From contig JAFXCH010000061.1 of NCBI GenBank assembly GCA_017516485.1, forward strand, positions 1 to 64,000: a stretch of 64,000 nt of DNA, in the 5' to 3' direction. Shown one piece after another: positions 50,921-59,590 of this stretch. The number at the start of each line of letters is the position of its first letter. The first letter of the stretch is position 1. Origin of the DNA: Clostridia bacterium (GTDB lineage Bacteria; Bacillota; Clostridia; Oscillospirales; Acutalibacteraceae). Made by a program: the position numbers and the translations under genes. The notes below the pieces were generated by a model, which had not been told where the DNA came from, searched no databases, and was given only the letters and a program-made list of their open reading frames with translations.

Positions 50921-52051
50921 TTATTTGTTGTCATTTTCTGTTACATTTACCGTACATTCATCTGTAAATATTTCACCCAGATACTCGAGAGTAACAGTAA
51001 TTGTTACAGGCTCGTCGCTTGATTTGATTCCCTTTATGTAGCCCATTTCATCTATTGTTACAACACTGCTGTCGGACGAAATAAAGCTTACTTTATAATC
51101 GCTGTCGTTTTCAATAACTGCGTTGACGGAAAGCATCGCTTCGGCATCGGGGGCAACCGTTACGGAATCTTCGGCAAAGCGTATGCCTGCATAGAAGTAT
51201 TCTGCTTTTTCGGTGACCTTATAATCAAACGAAATGTTCTTCTTGCCGAATACGGCAAGCTCACCTTTGAACGTTACGTCTGCGGTAACGGTGTAGATTT
51301 TTTCAAGCTCAATCCACACGATTTCATCCGTAATACGGTTTATCTTTGCTTTTACGCTCAGCTTCTGTGCAGATACCTTGTAGTTGTCTGCAGTCAATTC
51401 GTTTTTTGTGCCTTCAAGGAATTTTTTTATGATTCTGTCCTTTTCGTCAAGGTTGAAGAGTGCAGCTATGCTTTCGGCTTCAATGCTGTTTAAGTTGAAT
51501 GTCAGGAAGTAGCAATCACTGTCAATTAGTTCACCGCTTTCACTGTCATATACCGGGTTGCCGTTTTCGTCAGCTTCGCCTACAGTGTAGAAACAATCGG
51601 TTATGCTGTCGGCAGAGAAATCAATTACCGGCAGGTCGGGGTTTACTGTACCGAATACACCTGTGACATCTTCGGGATAATACAGATCAATCTGCGGCAT
51701 CATCTTGTTTTTTGCATATACTATCAGTGCTTTGTCAGATTCGCTTACTGTGCCGTCTGCTTTTTTTACGGTAATTGTTGAATCGTCAACAGAAACATCA
51801 GAGTAAATATTTGCTTTGATAAATTTGTTGCCCGAAGCGGTTTTTGTAAGGCTGCTTATGTAGTCGAGCAAAGCCTGCTTGTCTGCGGTCAGCTGAGTCT
51901 TGCTCTGTGTTTCGTATTCGGCTGTGATGCTTTCCGATTTTTCTACCGAGCGCACTGTTACAACAAGTACTGCAGCACACACAGCCATAGCAATAAGACT
52001 GCACAGACCGAAAAGCAGAAACTGAGTTTTTTTACCGTGCTTTTTAGCCAT
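50921..52051 (-). CDS. Single-pass membrane protein with Big-2-like C-terminal domain
   Basis: This 376-aa protein has a basic N-terminus and one membrane segment (about 12-34, FLLFGLCSLIAMAVCAAVLVV) with the bulk outside. The C-terminal region VTVAPDAEAMLSVNAVI, SSDSSVVTIDEMGYIKGI and a final VTITVTLEYL match a bacterial Ig-like (Big-2) domain. The middle part (about 60-280) is not recognised. I start at ATG 52051, after AAGGAGG; the reading from 52135 would lie inside the neighbour. It overlaps the stop of the Zn-ribbon gene by eight bases. Possibly an adhesion or accessory protein for the GPH-GH16 unit. Confidence 0.75.
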   Translation of the reverse strand: MAKKHGKKTQFLLFGLCSLIAMAVCAAVLVVTVRSVEKSESITAEYETQSKTQLTADKQALLDYISSLTKTASGNKFIKANIYSDVSVDDSTITVKKADGTVSESDKALIVYAKNKMMPQIDLYYPEDVTGVFGTVNPDLPVIDFSADSITDCFYTVGEADENGNPVYDSESGELIDSDCYFLTFNLNSIEAESIAALFNLDEKDRIIKKFLEGTKNELTADNYKVSAQKLSVKAKINRITDEIVWIELEKIYTVTADVTFKGELAVFGKKNISFDYKVTEKAEYFYAGIRFAEDSVTVAPDAEAMLSVNAVIENDSDYKVSFISSDSSVVTIDEMGYIKGIKSSDEPVTITVTLEYLGEIFTDECTVNVTENDNK

Positions 52052-52886
52052 TCTTCTCAGCCTCCTTTCGCTCTTCTTCAAGGCGTTTTTCACGTTCTTC
52101 GTCAGACTCGAATACGGGCAGCGGAAGCTCATCAAAAGTGATTTCGCCCGCTTTGATTTTTTTCATCGTTTCAACACGCTTGAGGTCGGTTTCGGATATA
52201 TCGGGTTGAAAATTCTTTTTGAGTGTTATAAAGTTGAGTACGAATATCAATACAAAAACCACAAAAAGTGCGAATGCACCGAAACCCGTTTTTGCATTGA
52301 TAAATGTCGGCTCGGCAATTGACGGCATAAGTACCGAGAGCACACAGGCCGCAACCGACAAAGCGATACCTGCAACCGAAAAACCGCAGCACACTTTTGC
52401 TGAGCGGTTGAGGTTGAGAAATGAGAGGACAAGGGCAATGAATACGCCGAGTCCCATCAGGAATATCAACACAAAAATTATCGCAAGTGCGGCAAACGCA
52501 CCGAAAAACTCGGGCATATATTCCGCCAGATTTAAGAATGCGTTAAGCTCACCGCCCGAAACAGCCTGATACACACCGAATGCACCGAGGCTGATTTTGG
52601 ATGAAAACAGCGACAGCTCAACACTCAATGTCACAACAGGTATAAAGATAAAGCCGATTGCAATAAGCATTGCAACCAGACGCATTATACGTATAGGACC
52701 GCCGATAAAAGCGGATTTGAGTTTTGCTTTGAGAATTCTGAAAGAAGCGAATTCAAGCTCACATCTTTTTGCATCTTCAGTAAGCAGCTTTTCTTGCTGG
52801 CTGTAAAATATGTTTGCACCGCAGTGCTTACAGTCGGGCGCAAGCTCAAATCTGCCGATTTCACCGCCGCAATTGGGACATTTCAT
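52044..52886 (-). CDS. Zinc-ribbon polytopic membrane protein
   Basis: This 280-aa protein begins with a zinc ribbon (CPNCGG then CKHCG, residues 3-25) facing the cytosol. Four or five membrane segments follow, including VAMLIAIGFIFIPVVTLSV, FAALAIIFVLIFLMGLGVF and FALFVVFVLIFVLNFI. The cytosolic C-terminal tail is charged and helical, with repeated Glu/Lys (EEREKRLEEERKEAEKNG). I start at ATG 52886, six bases from GAGGTG. First gene of the unit with the Big-2 protein, symporter and GH16. No enzymatic role visible. Confidence 0.75.
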   Translation of the reverse strand: MKCPNCGGEIGRFELAPDCKHCGANIFYSQQEKLLTEDAKRCELEFASFRILKAKLKSAFIGGPIRIMRLVAMLIAIGFIFIPVVTLSVELSLFSSKISLGAFGVYQAVSGGELNAFLNLAEYMPEFFGAFAALAIIFVLIFLMGLGVFIALVLSFLNLNRSAKVCCGFSVAGIALSVAACVLSVLMPSIAEPTFINAKTGFGAFALFVVFVLIFVLNFITLKKNFQPDISETDLKRVETMKKIKAGEITFDELPLPVFESDEEREKRLEEERKEAEKNG

Positions 52887-53010
52887 TTGCATCACCTCAT
52901 TTATATAATTGTATCATAAGGCTAATTCTTTGACAACATTTCAATGTACTAAATAAAGGGTGGTATTCTCTGTGCAATTGTGCTAAATTTGTATTGTAAA
53001 GAGGTGGATT

Positions 53011-53391
53011 ATGGACAGAAAAGAGCTTGTAGACTACATTTACGAAATTTACGGTGCAAAGGAAGAATATCCGTGGGAGAGTGCACCGGGCTACGCAGTA
53101 TTCAGACACTCCGACAACAAAAAATGGTTTGCGGTAATAATGAACATATCAAAAAGCAAGCTGGGTTTATCTGAAACAGAGGTTGCGGATGTAGTAAACC
53201 TCAAGTGCGACCCTATTCTTATCGGTTCACTACGTAACGAAAAAGGAATTTTTCCTGCCTACCATATGAGCAAAACAAACTGGATTTCCGTTTTGCTTGA
53301 CGGCAGTGTGGATGATGACAAGTTTAAATGGTTGCTTGATATCAGCTTTGACCTGACGATGAAGAAAACAAAAAATAAATTCAGAATATAA
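53011..53391 (+). CDS. MmcQ/YjbR family protein
   Basis: This 126-aa cytosolic protein of the YjbR (MmcQ, CyaY-like fold) family starts MDRKELVDYIYEIYGAKEEY and has YAVFRHSDNKKWFAVIMNI and a late AYHMSKTNWISVLLDG, all family hallmarks. Some members have a double-wing DNA-binding shape; function is unproven. ATG 53011 follows AGAGGTGG. Next in the same direction is spoVAD. Confidence 0.93.
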   Translation: MDRKELVDYIYEIYGAKEEYPWESAPGYAVFRHSDNKKWFAVIMNISKSKLGLSETEVADVVNLKCDPILIGSLRNEKGIFPAYHMSKTNWISVLLDGSVDDDKFKWLLDISFDLTMKKTKNKFRI

Positions 53392-53435
53392 ACATCTTTT
53401 ACGGTTAATAATAACCTAAAAAAGGTGTGATGAAT

Positions 53436-54461
53436 TTGCCTGAAAAAATCGGCAGACAGACGGTGAACCTTACTTTTTCGCCGTGTATTATTTCGTCGGC
53501 AGGTGTTGTCGGCAAAAAAGAGGGCGACGGTCCCCTCGGCAGTGAATTTGACCGTGTGTTTGAAGACGGCAGAATGAATGAGGCTTCATGGGAGAAAGCA
53601 GAGAGTGCACTTCAGAAAAGTGCGGTTGAAACCGCACTTGCAAAAGCAGGCAAATCTCCCGAGGATATCGACATTATCCTTGCAGGTGACCTGCTTGGTC
53701 AGAGCATGGGTACAACCTTTGGCATAAGAGGTTTAAGCATTCCGTTTGCAGGTCTTTACGGTGCGTGCTCTACAATGGCACTTTCGCTTGCAACAGCTTC
53801 GCTTTTTGTTGACAGCGGTGCAGCAAATACAGCGGTTGCGGCAACCTCGTCACATTTCTGCTCGGCAGAAAAGCAATTCCGTCTGCCGCTTGAATACGGC
53901 GGTCAGCGACCTCCGCAGGCTCAGTGGACAGCTACTGCGGCAGGTGCGGCGGTAATCGGCAGAGAGGGTGGCAAGATAACGGCAGAGTGTGTTACGTTCG
54001 GAAAAATATGCGACCTCGGCATAACGGACGCAAACAATATGGGGGCTGCAATGGCACCTGCAGCCGCAGATACAATATCGGTGCACTTTGCCGAAACAGG
54101 ACTTACACCCGATTATTACGACTGCATAGTTACGGGTGACCTCGGTGCGGTCGGTTCATCACTTTTGTATGAGCTTTTGCAAAAAGATTACGGGCTCGAT
54201 ATTTCAAGCAGACATAAAGACTGCGGATTGATGATTTACGATATGAATGACCGTGACGTTAATTCGGGCGGTTCAGGATGCGGTTGCAGCGGTGCGGTTA
54301 TCTGTACGCATTTTATGCGTCGGTTAAGCTCGGGTGAGCTTGGCAGAATACTCTTTGTCGGCACAGGTGCTCTGCTTTCACAGCTTTCGCCTTTGCAGGG
54401 TGAGAGTATACCGTCAATCGCTCACGCAGTAGTGCTGAAAGGAGCGTGCAACAATGCTTGA
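53436..54461 (+). CDS. spoVAD: Stage V sporulation protein AD
   Basis: SpoVAD is a thiolase-fold protein of the SpoVA channel that moves dipicolinic acid into the forespore and out during germination. The protein of about 341 aa has GRQTVNLTFSPCIISSAGVVG-type start (shown in part as TVNLTFSPCIISSAGVVG), EGDGPLGSEFD, GLYGACSTMALSLA and a C-terminal GELGRILFVGTGALLS. The start is read as TTG 53436, eight bases from AAAGGTG; GTG 53427 or ATG 53430 are too close to that site. spoVAC and spoVAE, its usual neighbours, are missing here. A 50-aa ORF overlaps its end. Confidence 0.95.
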   Translation: MPEKIGRQTVNLTFSPCIISSAGVVGKKEGDGPLGSEFDRVFEDGRMNEASWEKAESALQKSAVETALAKAGKSPEDIDIILAGDLLGQSMGTTFGIRGLSIPFAGLYGACSTMALSLATASLFVDSGAANTAVAATSSHFCSAEKQFRLPLEYGGQRPPQAQWTATAAGAAVIGREGGKITAECVTFGKICDLGITDANNMGAAMAPAAADTISVHFAETGLTPDYYDCIVTGDLGAVGSSLLYELLQKDYGLDISSRHKDCGLMIYDMNDRDVNSGGSGCGCSGAVICTHFMRRLSSGELGRILFVGTGALLSQLSPLQGESIPSIAHAVVLKGACNNA

Positions 54462-54606
54462 AAAGGTTTGTAAAATTATGAGTACAATGGGCTCGGCAAA
54501 CAAGCTGATTAGAATTCTTACTGTATTGAGGCTGACTGTTTTTGCAGGTGCGTTTGTTTATGCCGGTGTGATGTTTGTTTCGATTATAAAACAATTGCGT
54601 GCGTGA
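54454..54606 (+). CDS. Small membrane protein, 50 aa, overlapping the end of spoVAD
   Basis: ATG 54454 lies in the last codons of spoVAD (eight-base overlap, different frame) with GGAG upstream. The product starts MLEKVCKIMSTMGSANKLIR and contains one membrane segment (about 27-45, LTVFAGAFVYAGVMFVSII). It ends at TGA 54604-54606, which is part of the left arm of the next interrupted terminator. The overlap suggests translational coupling and a sporulation role. It is too short to be SpoVAE. Confidence 0.55.
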   Translation: MLEKVCKIMSTMGSANKLIRILTVLRLTVFAGAFVYAGVMFVSIIKQLRA

Positions 54607-54893
54607 TTCGCCCACGCCCGATAAGGCAGTATTTCTTTAAAATGTGAATTTTCGGTACAATAATGCGTCAAACTCCCCCGATATACGCGAGTATTATCGG
54701 GGGAGTTTTCCTTTTCTTGCTTCTTAAAATTTTAAAGTGCTTCGCAGTTTCGTAAGAGTATAAAATTCTTGTATCGAAGCCAAAAACACAGCAAGGCTGT
54801 CGCCTTGCGAGGCTTTTGTCAAAGATACGGGGAATTTTACTCGAGAAACAAATACTTCCTTACCGGGCTTGGGCGTTATGTCACGCACTTTTT
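54599..54893. terminator. Second intrinsic terminator interrupted by the repeat element
   Basis: GTGCGTGA (54599-54606) and TCACGCAC (54881-54888) pair, and TTTTTGTTTT follows. Without the 267-bp element the loop would be about five bases. The stem sequence differs from that of the terminator at 5891-6200. Confidence 0.7.
54609..54875 (+). repeat. TIR-bounded structured element, copy 2
   Basis: This 267-bp copy is highly similar to 5907-6180 and in the same orientation. It starts CGCCCACGCCCGATAAGG and 26 of 30 terminal bases match the reverse complement of its end. TT flanks both sides. The internal hairpin (54671-54707) has the same shape as in copy 1 but a changed sequence, with pairing kept. 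It lies between the spoVAD unit and the promoter of the third GH16 gene. Confidence 0.8.
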
Positions 54894-54899
54894 GTTTTC

Positions 54900-54928
54900 T
54901 TGACATATAAATGCAATGGATTTATAAT
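54900..54928 (+). promoter_or_regulatory. Promoter of the third GH16 gene
   Basis: TTGACA (54900-54905), spacer 17, TATAAT (54923-54928), starting directly after the T-tract of the interrupted terminator. Confidence 0.85.
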
Positions 54929-54958
54929 TGCTTTATAACAAAAAAGGAGAATAATGTT

Positions 54959-55819
54959 ATGAGCTTTTTCGGTAAAATAATTGCTTTTTTTACTTCGCTT
55001 ATTATTTCTTTTTGCGTAAACCTTGATATCCCTTGCTACCCTATGGGTCAGAAGGTTGATATGGAAAAGTTTACCGAAACCTTTGTTGAGGGTTTTGAAG
55101 GTGAGCTTAACAGAAAAGTATGGTCGGGTCATTATCAGTACGGCAATACAACCGAGGCACGCAAAGGCAGCTACTGGAATCAGAACCTTGCAAAAACGGA
55201 GGACGGCAACCTTATTATTCCCGTTGTATATCTTGAAGAAGGTATGGGCGGCAAGGGCGCAGGCTGGTACACTGCAGGTATCGATACCGATTCTGATGCT
55301 CCTGACGGTTTCAGCCAGAAGTTCGGCTATTTCGAGTGCCGCTGTATTCTGCCCAAGGGTGCTGATATATGGAGTGCATTCTGGCTTATGAATGACGGTG
55401 TTTATGATGTCGGTGACGATGGCAGAGACGGCACCGAGATCGATATTTTCGAGAGCGATTGCTACGGCGATTTTCTTGAAAACAGCATCACTTCAAATCT
55501 TCATTTCGACGGCTACGGCGATTATCATCAGAAGCACGGTGCAACAAAGTTTATGCTCAAAAACAATCCGTATGAAGAGTTCAATACCTACGGTCTTGAG
55601 TGGAATGAAAATGAATACATTTTCTATATCAACGGCGTTGAGACCTTCCGTACCGATTTCGGCGGAGTCAGTCAGAATGAAGAATATCTGATACTCTCAG
55701 TTGAAATGAAAGGCGAAAACGGCATACCTTCTGAGCGTGAGAATGTGCCGGGTGAAGATGCGTATTTTATAGTCGACTATGTGAAGGTTTACCAATATAA
55801 TGATTTAATTGAGAAATAA
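54959..55819 (+). CDS. GH16 family glycoside hydrolase (third of three)
   Basis: This 286-aa GH16 protein has an N-terminal hydrophobic stretch (about 5-24) that can be signal or anchor. The catalytic motif DGTEIDIFES has Glu160, Asp162 and Glu165. WSAFWLMNDG and NTYGLEWNENEYIFYINGVE are family landmarks. It resembles the GH16 at 36010 more than the one at 48485 at the active site. ATG 54959 follows AAAGGAG. It stands alone under a strong promoter, 85 bp before ddh, without a good terminator between. Confidence 0.92.
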   Translation: MSFFGKIIAFFTSLIISFCVNLDIPCYPMGQKVDMEKFTETFVEGFEGELNRKVWSGHYQYGNTTEARKGSYWNQNLAKTEDGNLIIPVVYLEEGMGGKGAGWYTAGIDTDSDAPDGFSQKFGYFECRCILPKGADIWSAFWLMNDGVYDVGDDGRDGTEIDIFESDCYGDFLENSITSNLHFDGYGDYHQKHGATKFMLKNNPYEEFNTYGLEWNENEYIFYINGVETFRTDFGGVSQNEEYLILSVEMKGENGIPSERENVPGEDAYFIVDYVKVYQYNDLIEK

Positions 55820-55903
55820 TTTTTTTAGAATTTATTATTGAATCTTTAAAACCTTTGTGATATATTTTCGTTTGTTACAAGTCGTACGGAGGTTAAATGA
55901 AAA

Positions 55904-56887
55904 ATGATAAGAGTTGGTATTTATGGCTACGGCAATCTCGGCAGAGGTGTTGAAAACGCAATAAAGCAGAATGACGATATGGAGCTTGTTGCAGTTTTTT
56001 CACGCCGTGATCCCGCAACGGTTAAGGTAAACACTCCCGGTGTTACCGTTTGTAAGGCAGAGGATGCCGAAAAGATGACCGATAAGATTGATGTTATGAT
56101 TATCTGCGGTGGCAGTGCAACCGACCTGCCTGTGCAGACACCTGCACTTGCAAAGCTGTTCAATGTTGTTGACAGTTTTGACACTCACGCAAAAATCCCC
56201 GAGCATTTCGACAATGTTGACGAGGCTGCCAAAGCTTCGGGCAAAACAGCGTTTATCTCTGTTGGTTGGGACCCGGGTATGTTCTCTCTCAACCGCCTTT
56301 ACGGCAGTGTAATTCTGCCCGACGGTAAGGACTATACCTTCTGGGGTAAGGGTGTAAGCCAAGGCCACTCCGATGCAATCCGTCGTGTTGACGGTGTTGC
56401 AGACGGCAAGCAGTATACAGTGCCCGTGCAGGCTGCACTTGATGCTGTAAGAAGCGGCTCAAATCCCGAGCTTACAACACGCGAGAAGCACACACGCGAG
56501 TGCTATGTTGTTGCTGAAGACGGTGCAGACAAGGCGAGAATTGAGCAGGAAATCAAGTCTATGCCCAACTATTTTGCCGATTACGACACAACAGTCAATT
56601 TCATTTCACAGGAAGAGCTTAACGCAAACCACGCAGGCATTCCCCACGGCGGTTTTGTTATCCGCAGCGGCAAGACGGGTGCAAACCTTGAACACAATCA
56701 CATTATTGAGTACAGCCTCAAGCTCGACTCTAACCCCGAGTTTACTGCAAGCGTAATTGTTTGCTATGCACGTGCGGCTGTAAGAATGAATAAAGAGGGT
56801 ATGACAGGCTGTAAAACAGTCTTCGACGTGCCCCCTGCATATCTCAGTGCAAAGTCAAGCGCAGAGCTTCGTAAGATTCTTCTGTAA
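55904..56887 (+). CDS. ddh: meso-Diaminopimelate D-dehydrogenase
   Basis: Ddh converts tetrahydrodipicolinate to meso-diaminopimelate in one NADPH-dependent amination, feeding peptidoglycan and lysine. The 327-aa length is normal. The Rossmann motif is GIYGYGNLGRGVE, followed by VFSRRDP, DSFDTHAKIPEH, SVGWDPGMFSLNR and GVSQGHSDAIRRVDGV, all hallmarks. ATG 55904 follows GGAGG by about eleven bases. No lysine riboswitch is visible upstream. Confidence 0.97.
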   Translation: MIRVGIYGYGNLGRGVENAIKQNDDMELVAVFSRRDPATVKVNTPGVTVCKAEDAEKMTDKIDVMIICGGSATDLPVQTPALAKLFNVVDSFDTHAKIPEHFDNVDEAAKASGKTAFISVGWDPGMFSLNRLYGSVILPDGKDYTFWGKGVSQGHSDAIRRVDGVADGKQYTVPVQAALDAVRSGSNPELTTREKHTRECYVVAEDGADKARIEQEIKSMPNYFADYDTTVNFISQEELNANHAGIPHGGFVIRSGKTGANLEHNHIIEYSLKLDSNPEFTASVIVCYARAAVRMNKEGMTGCKTVFDVPPAYLSAKSSAELRKILL

Positions 56888-56897
56888 ACAGAATATA

Positions 56898-56929
56898 AAA
56901 AGAGCTGTCTGCAAAGATAGCTCTTTTTT
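56898..56929 (+). terminator. Terminator after ddh
   Basis: AAAGAGCT and AGCTCTTT arms around a short loop, followed by TTTTG. Shared with the convergent gene. Confidence 0.75.
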
Positions 56930-56931
56930 GC

Positions 56932-58023
56932 TTAGAATATTAACTTGAGAATTATTGTAATAACTGCTATTGCGACGGGGATTGCAAGGATTTTAACTAT
57001 CCTTGATACGGCATCGTATACGTTTGTCGGCATAATCTGATAAAAGGCATACCACAGCTTTTCTTTTACCTTTTTACCAACTATATCGCGGTAACGCAGG
57101 TCATATGTTTCAAATGTGCCGTCGATATTCAGGTTAATCATACGCACACCACGGTCAAGTCCGGGGCCGTAAATATGAAAGCCTGCACCCTGTGTATAGC
57201 CGAGGTCAATACCACGCACCTTGCCGTTGAATGAGTTTATGTGGTCGTGACCGAAATACATTCCGACTACATCGCCTTTTTCAGCCATTGCATCAAATTC
57301 GCCGCTGTTTTCCATAGGGTCAGCAGGTGACTCCTTCATAAATCCCGTCGGGTTCACTCTGTCTTTGTTTAGTGTAAACCACTTGCCCTTATGGTTGCGG
57401 AAGCCCTGCACAGCACCCTTTGTGCCTTTTTTTACTTCGTCCATAAGCTCAAATATTTCGGGCACGGGTATATGCTGAATCACTATTGACGGTATAACTC
57501 TGCCGCACTTTTTTTCATAAGAATCGCGTGTGCGTTTGTACCACTCAATCTGATTCGCATGCACATTGTCATAGCCGATTTTAAGGCTTGTGTTGCTGTC
57601 AATACAGTAAAGCAGAAACTTGATTTCATCGCCGTCGGCAATCTCAATCACATGGTTTGCACAGCCGTCAATTCCTTCGGTGCTTTCACCTACAAAGCAG
57701 GGCAGAGAACGGTAGATTTCAAACTGTTCCTCGTTTGATAAGCCTACCTGCCTGTCGTGGTTGCCGAAGCATATTGTGAAAGGAATATCTCTGGAATATG
57801 CAGGCTCGATAAGCTTTGAGAGCACCGATTTAACAGTATCTTTGTTGCCTTTGAACGATGCGTAATTCCATATCTGGTCACCTGAGTATACAACAAGGTC
57901 TGGCTTTTCTTTTTCGATTGCGGCATTGATGAGAGCCAGTGTATCGGGGCTGACATTTTTGCCCTCCTGCGTGTCTGCAATCTGCATTATTTTAAATTGA
58001 TTGTTTTTGAATTTCAGCTGCAT
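56932..58023 (-). CDS. Calcineurin-like metallophosphoesterase with C-terminal membrane anchor
   Basis: This 363-aa phosphoesterase has no N-terminal signal peptide. Motifs in order: MQIADTQEG, VYSGDQIW, ICFGNHDRQ, IVIQHIPVPE and YFGHDHINSF. The type matches the Dcr2/YkuE-like calcineurin phosphatases. A hydrophobic C-terminal helix (IVKILAIPVAIAVITIILKL) would anchor it, catalytic part in the cytosol. It begins three bases after the symporter stop, so it is coupled to a sugar importer and may dephosphorylate imported or derived sugar phosphates. Confidence 0.88.
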   Translation of the reverse strand: MQLKFKNNQFKIMQIADTQEGKNVSPDTLALINAAIEKEKPDLVVYSGDQIWNYASFKGNKDTVKSVLSKLIEPAYSRDIPFTICFGNHDRQVGLSNEEQFEIYRSLPCFVGESTEGIDGCANHVIEIADGDEIKFLLYCIDSNTSLKIGYDNVHANQIEWYKRTRDSYEKKCGRVIPSIVIQHIPVPEIFELMDEVKKGTKGAVQGFRNHKGKWFTLNKDRVNPTGFMKESPADPMENSGEFDAMAEKGDVVGMYFGHDHINSFNGKVRGIDLGYTQGAGFHIYGPGLDRGVRMINLNIDGTFETYDLRYRDIVGKKVKEKLWYAFYQIMPTNVYDAVSRIVKILAIPVAIAVITIILKLIF

Positions 58024-58026
58024 AGT

Positions 58027-59412
58027 TTATTCTGCTTTCGCTCTTTTTTCTGCAATGTGGTCGTGCACTTTGTTGCGAAGCTCGCCGTGAAGCTTGAACT
58101 TTGTTGCAAATATAACAAGTGAAGCCAATATTAGTACGGGCGGAATCGCAAAACATATGATACCGATTGCAGACTTTGTCTGTGCATTAATAGCGTGCTC
58201 TTTTATCTGTGCGTTGTAATTCATAATGCCCAGACCGCCGAAGAGAAATACAGTCTGCATTGTGTATGCCATCTTCTGCAGAAAGCCCTTCATAGAGAAA
58301 GTGATGCTTTCATTTCGTTTGCCTGTTTTATATTCGCCGTAGTCGACAATATCTGCAAGGAATATCGTCTGGTTAACAAACATTGAGCCGATGCCTATAC
58401 TTGCAACAGTGTAGCTCAGGTCGAGTGCGATGTTGATTCTGAGAATCGGACCGAATACAAACATAAGTATATATCCGACTATGGCGGTGCTCAGTGAAAT
58501 CATATATATAATGCGGTTGGAGAATTTTTTGCTCAGTATCGGTATTACAAGCAGACCGAGTGCCGAGCCGACAGCGCCGATTGTTGAGAAAAGGCTCTGT
58601 GCCTCGGGGTCGCCGAGTACATCGCTGAAGAAATATACGGCAGTACCGCTTGTAAGATACCAGCCTGCGTTTGAAATCATCGCAAAAATCATAAACACAA
58701 CAAGCTGGTCATTGGTCTTTATAACCTTGAATACCTTTTTGAAGCTGAATTTATCGTTGCTATATACAACGTTTCTTTCTTTTGTGGAGAAGAAGGAAAT
58801 AAGTGCAAAGCCTACAAGGAACCCGCCGCATATGATTGCCCAACGGGAGAAACCGGATGCACTGTAACCTTTATCGGTAGTCATGCCGCTTGAAAGCATG
58901 GGCAGAATGATGGGTGTAAGGATTGAAATAAGACCCTGGCCGATACCGCTGAATGTACGGGCAACGGTAGCGATAAGGTTTCTGTCCTTAGGGTCGTTTG
59001 TGAAGCTGGGTACCATTGACCAGTATGGTATATCGACCATGGTGTTAGTCATACCCCAGAGGATGTACATAACGGCTATGTAAATATAAAGCTTCATTCC
59101 GCTCATACCGAATGAAGTAAAGAGAAGTGAGAGTACTATCGCATTGGAAAGTGCACCGATAAGAATCCACGGTCTGTATTTACCGATTTTGGTCTTTGTG
59201 CTGTCAACGATTGAGCCCATCATAGGGTCGTTTATACCGTCCCATATTCTTGCCAGCGGTGTAAGGATAAGCAAAAAAGCTTCGGGCAAAAGCAGTACGC
59301 TTGACAGATAGTAGGAAAGATAGGAGTAAAAAAGACCGTATGAAAGGTCGAGACCTACGGCACCGACACCGTAGCCGAGCTTTTCACCCCAGGTGGTTTT
59401 GTGTTCGTTCAT
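58027..59412 (-). CDS. MFS sugar:cation symporter, GPH (MelB-like) family
   Basis: This 461-aa, twelve-segment symporter has the GPH hallmark WDGINDPMMGSIVDSTKTKIGKYRPW in pieces (GINDPMMGSIVDST and KIGKYRPW) and ADIVDYGEYKTGKRNESI in the conserved loop. It is closer to classical MelB/UidB/XylP types than the symporter at 49421, which has a diverged loop (IINDTFIS). Likely imports glycosides or glucuronides by Na+ or H+ symport. ATG 59412 follows AAGGAG. Operon with the anchored phosphoesterase. Confidence 0.93.
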   Translation of the reverse strand: MNEHKTTWGEKLGYGVGAVGLDLSYGLFYSYLSYYLSSVLLLPEAFLLILTPLARIWDGINDPMMGSIVDSTKTKIGKYRPWILIGALSNAIVLSLLFTSFGMSGMKLYIYIAVMYILWGMTNTMVDIPYWSMVPSFTNDPKDRNLIATVARTFSGIGQGLISILTPIILPMLSSGMTTDKGYSASGFSRWAIICGGFLVGFALISFFSTKERNVVYSNDKFSFKKVFKVIKTNDQLVVFMIFAMISNAGWYLTSGTAVYFFSDVLGDPEAQSLFSTIGAVGSALGLLVIPILSKKFSNRIIYMISLSTAIVGYILMFVFGPILRINIALDLSYTVASIGIGSMFVNQTIFLADIVDYGEYKTGKRNESITFSMKGFLQKMAYTMQTVFLFGGLGIMNYNAQIKEHAINAQTKSAIGIICFAIPPVLILASLVIFATKFKLHGELRNKVHDHIAEKRAKAE

Positions 59413-59521
59413 ATTTTCTGTCTCCTTATGAGAATAGTTTTTTACATTATATCATAAACTGAGAAAAAATAAATACCTGTACGCCAAACAACTTGTTTAT
59501 TATAGAAATGATTCATAATTA

Positions 59522-59550
59522 TTGACTTAATCGAATAATACTGTTATTAT
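59522..59550 (+). promoter_or_regulatory. Aquaporin promoter
   Basis: TTGACT (59522-59527), spacer 17, TATTAT (59545-59550). Confidence 0.7.
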
Positions 59551-59590
59551 TTAGTCAGCTTTAAGCTAATATTTTTTGGAGGTATACATA

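Noticed and set aside
55820-55903. Lysine riboswitch before ddh
   Set aside because: Only about 80 bases lie between the GH16 stop and ddh and none of the L-box landmarks are present.
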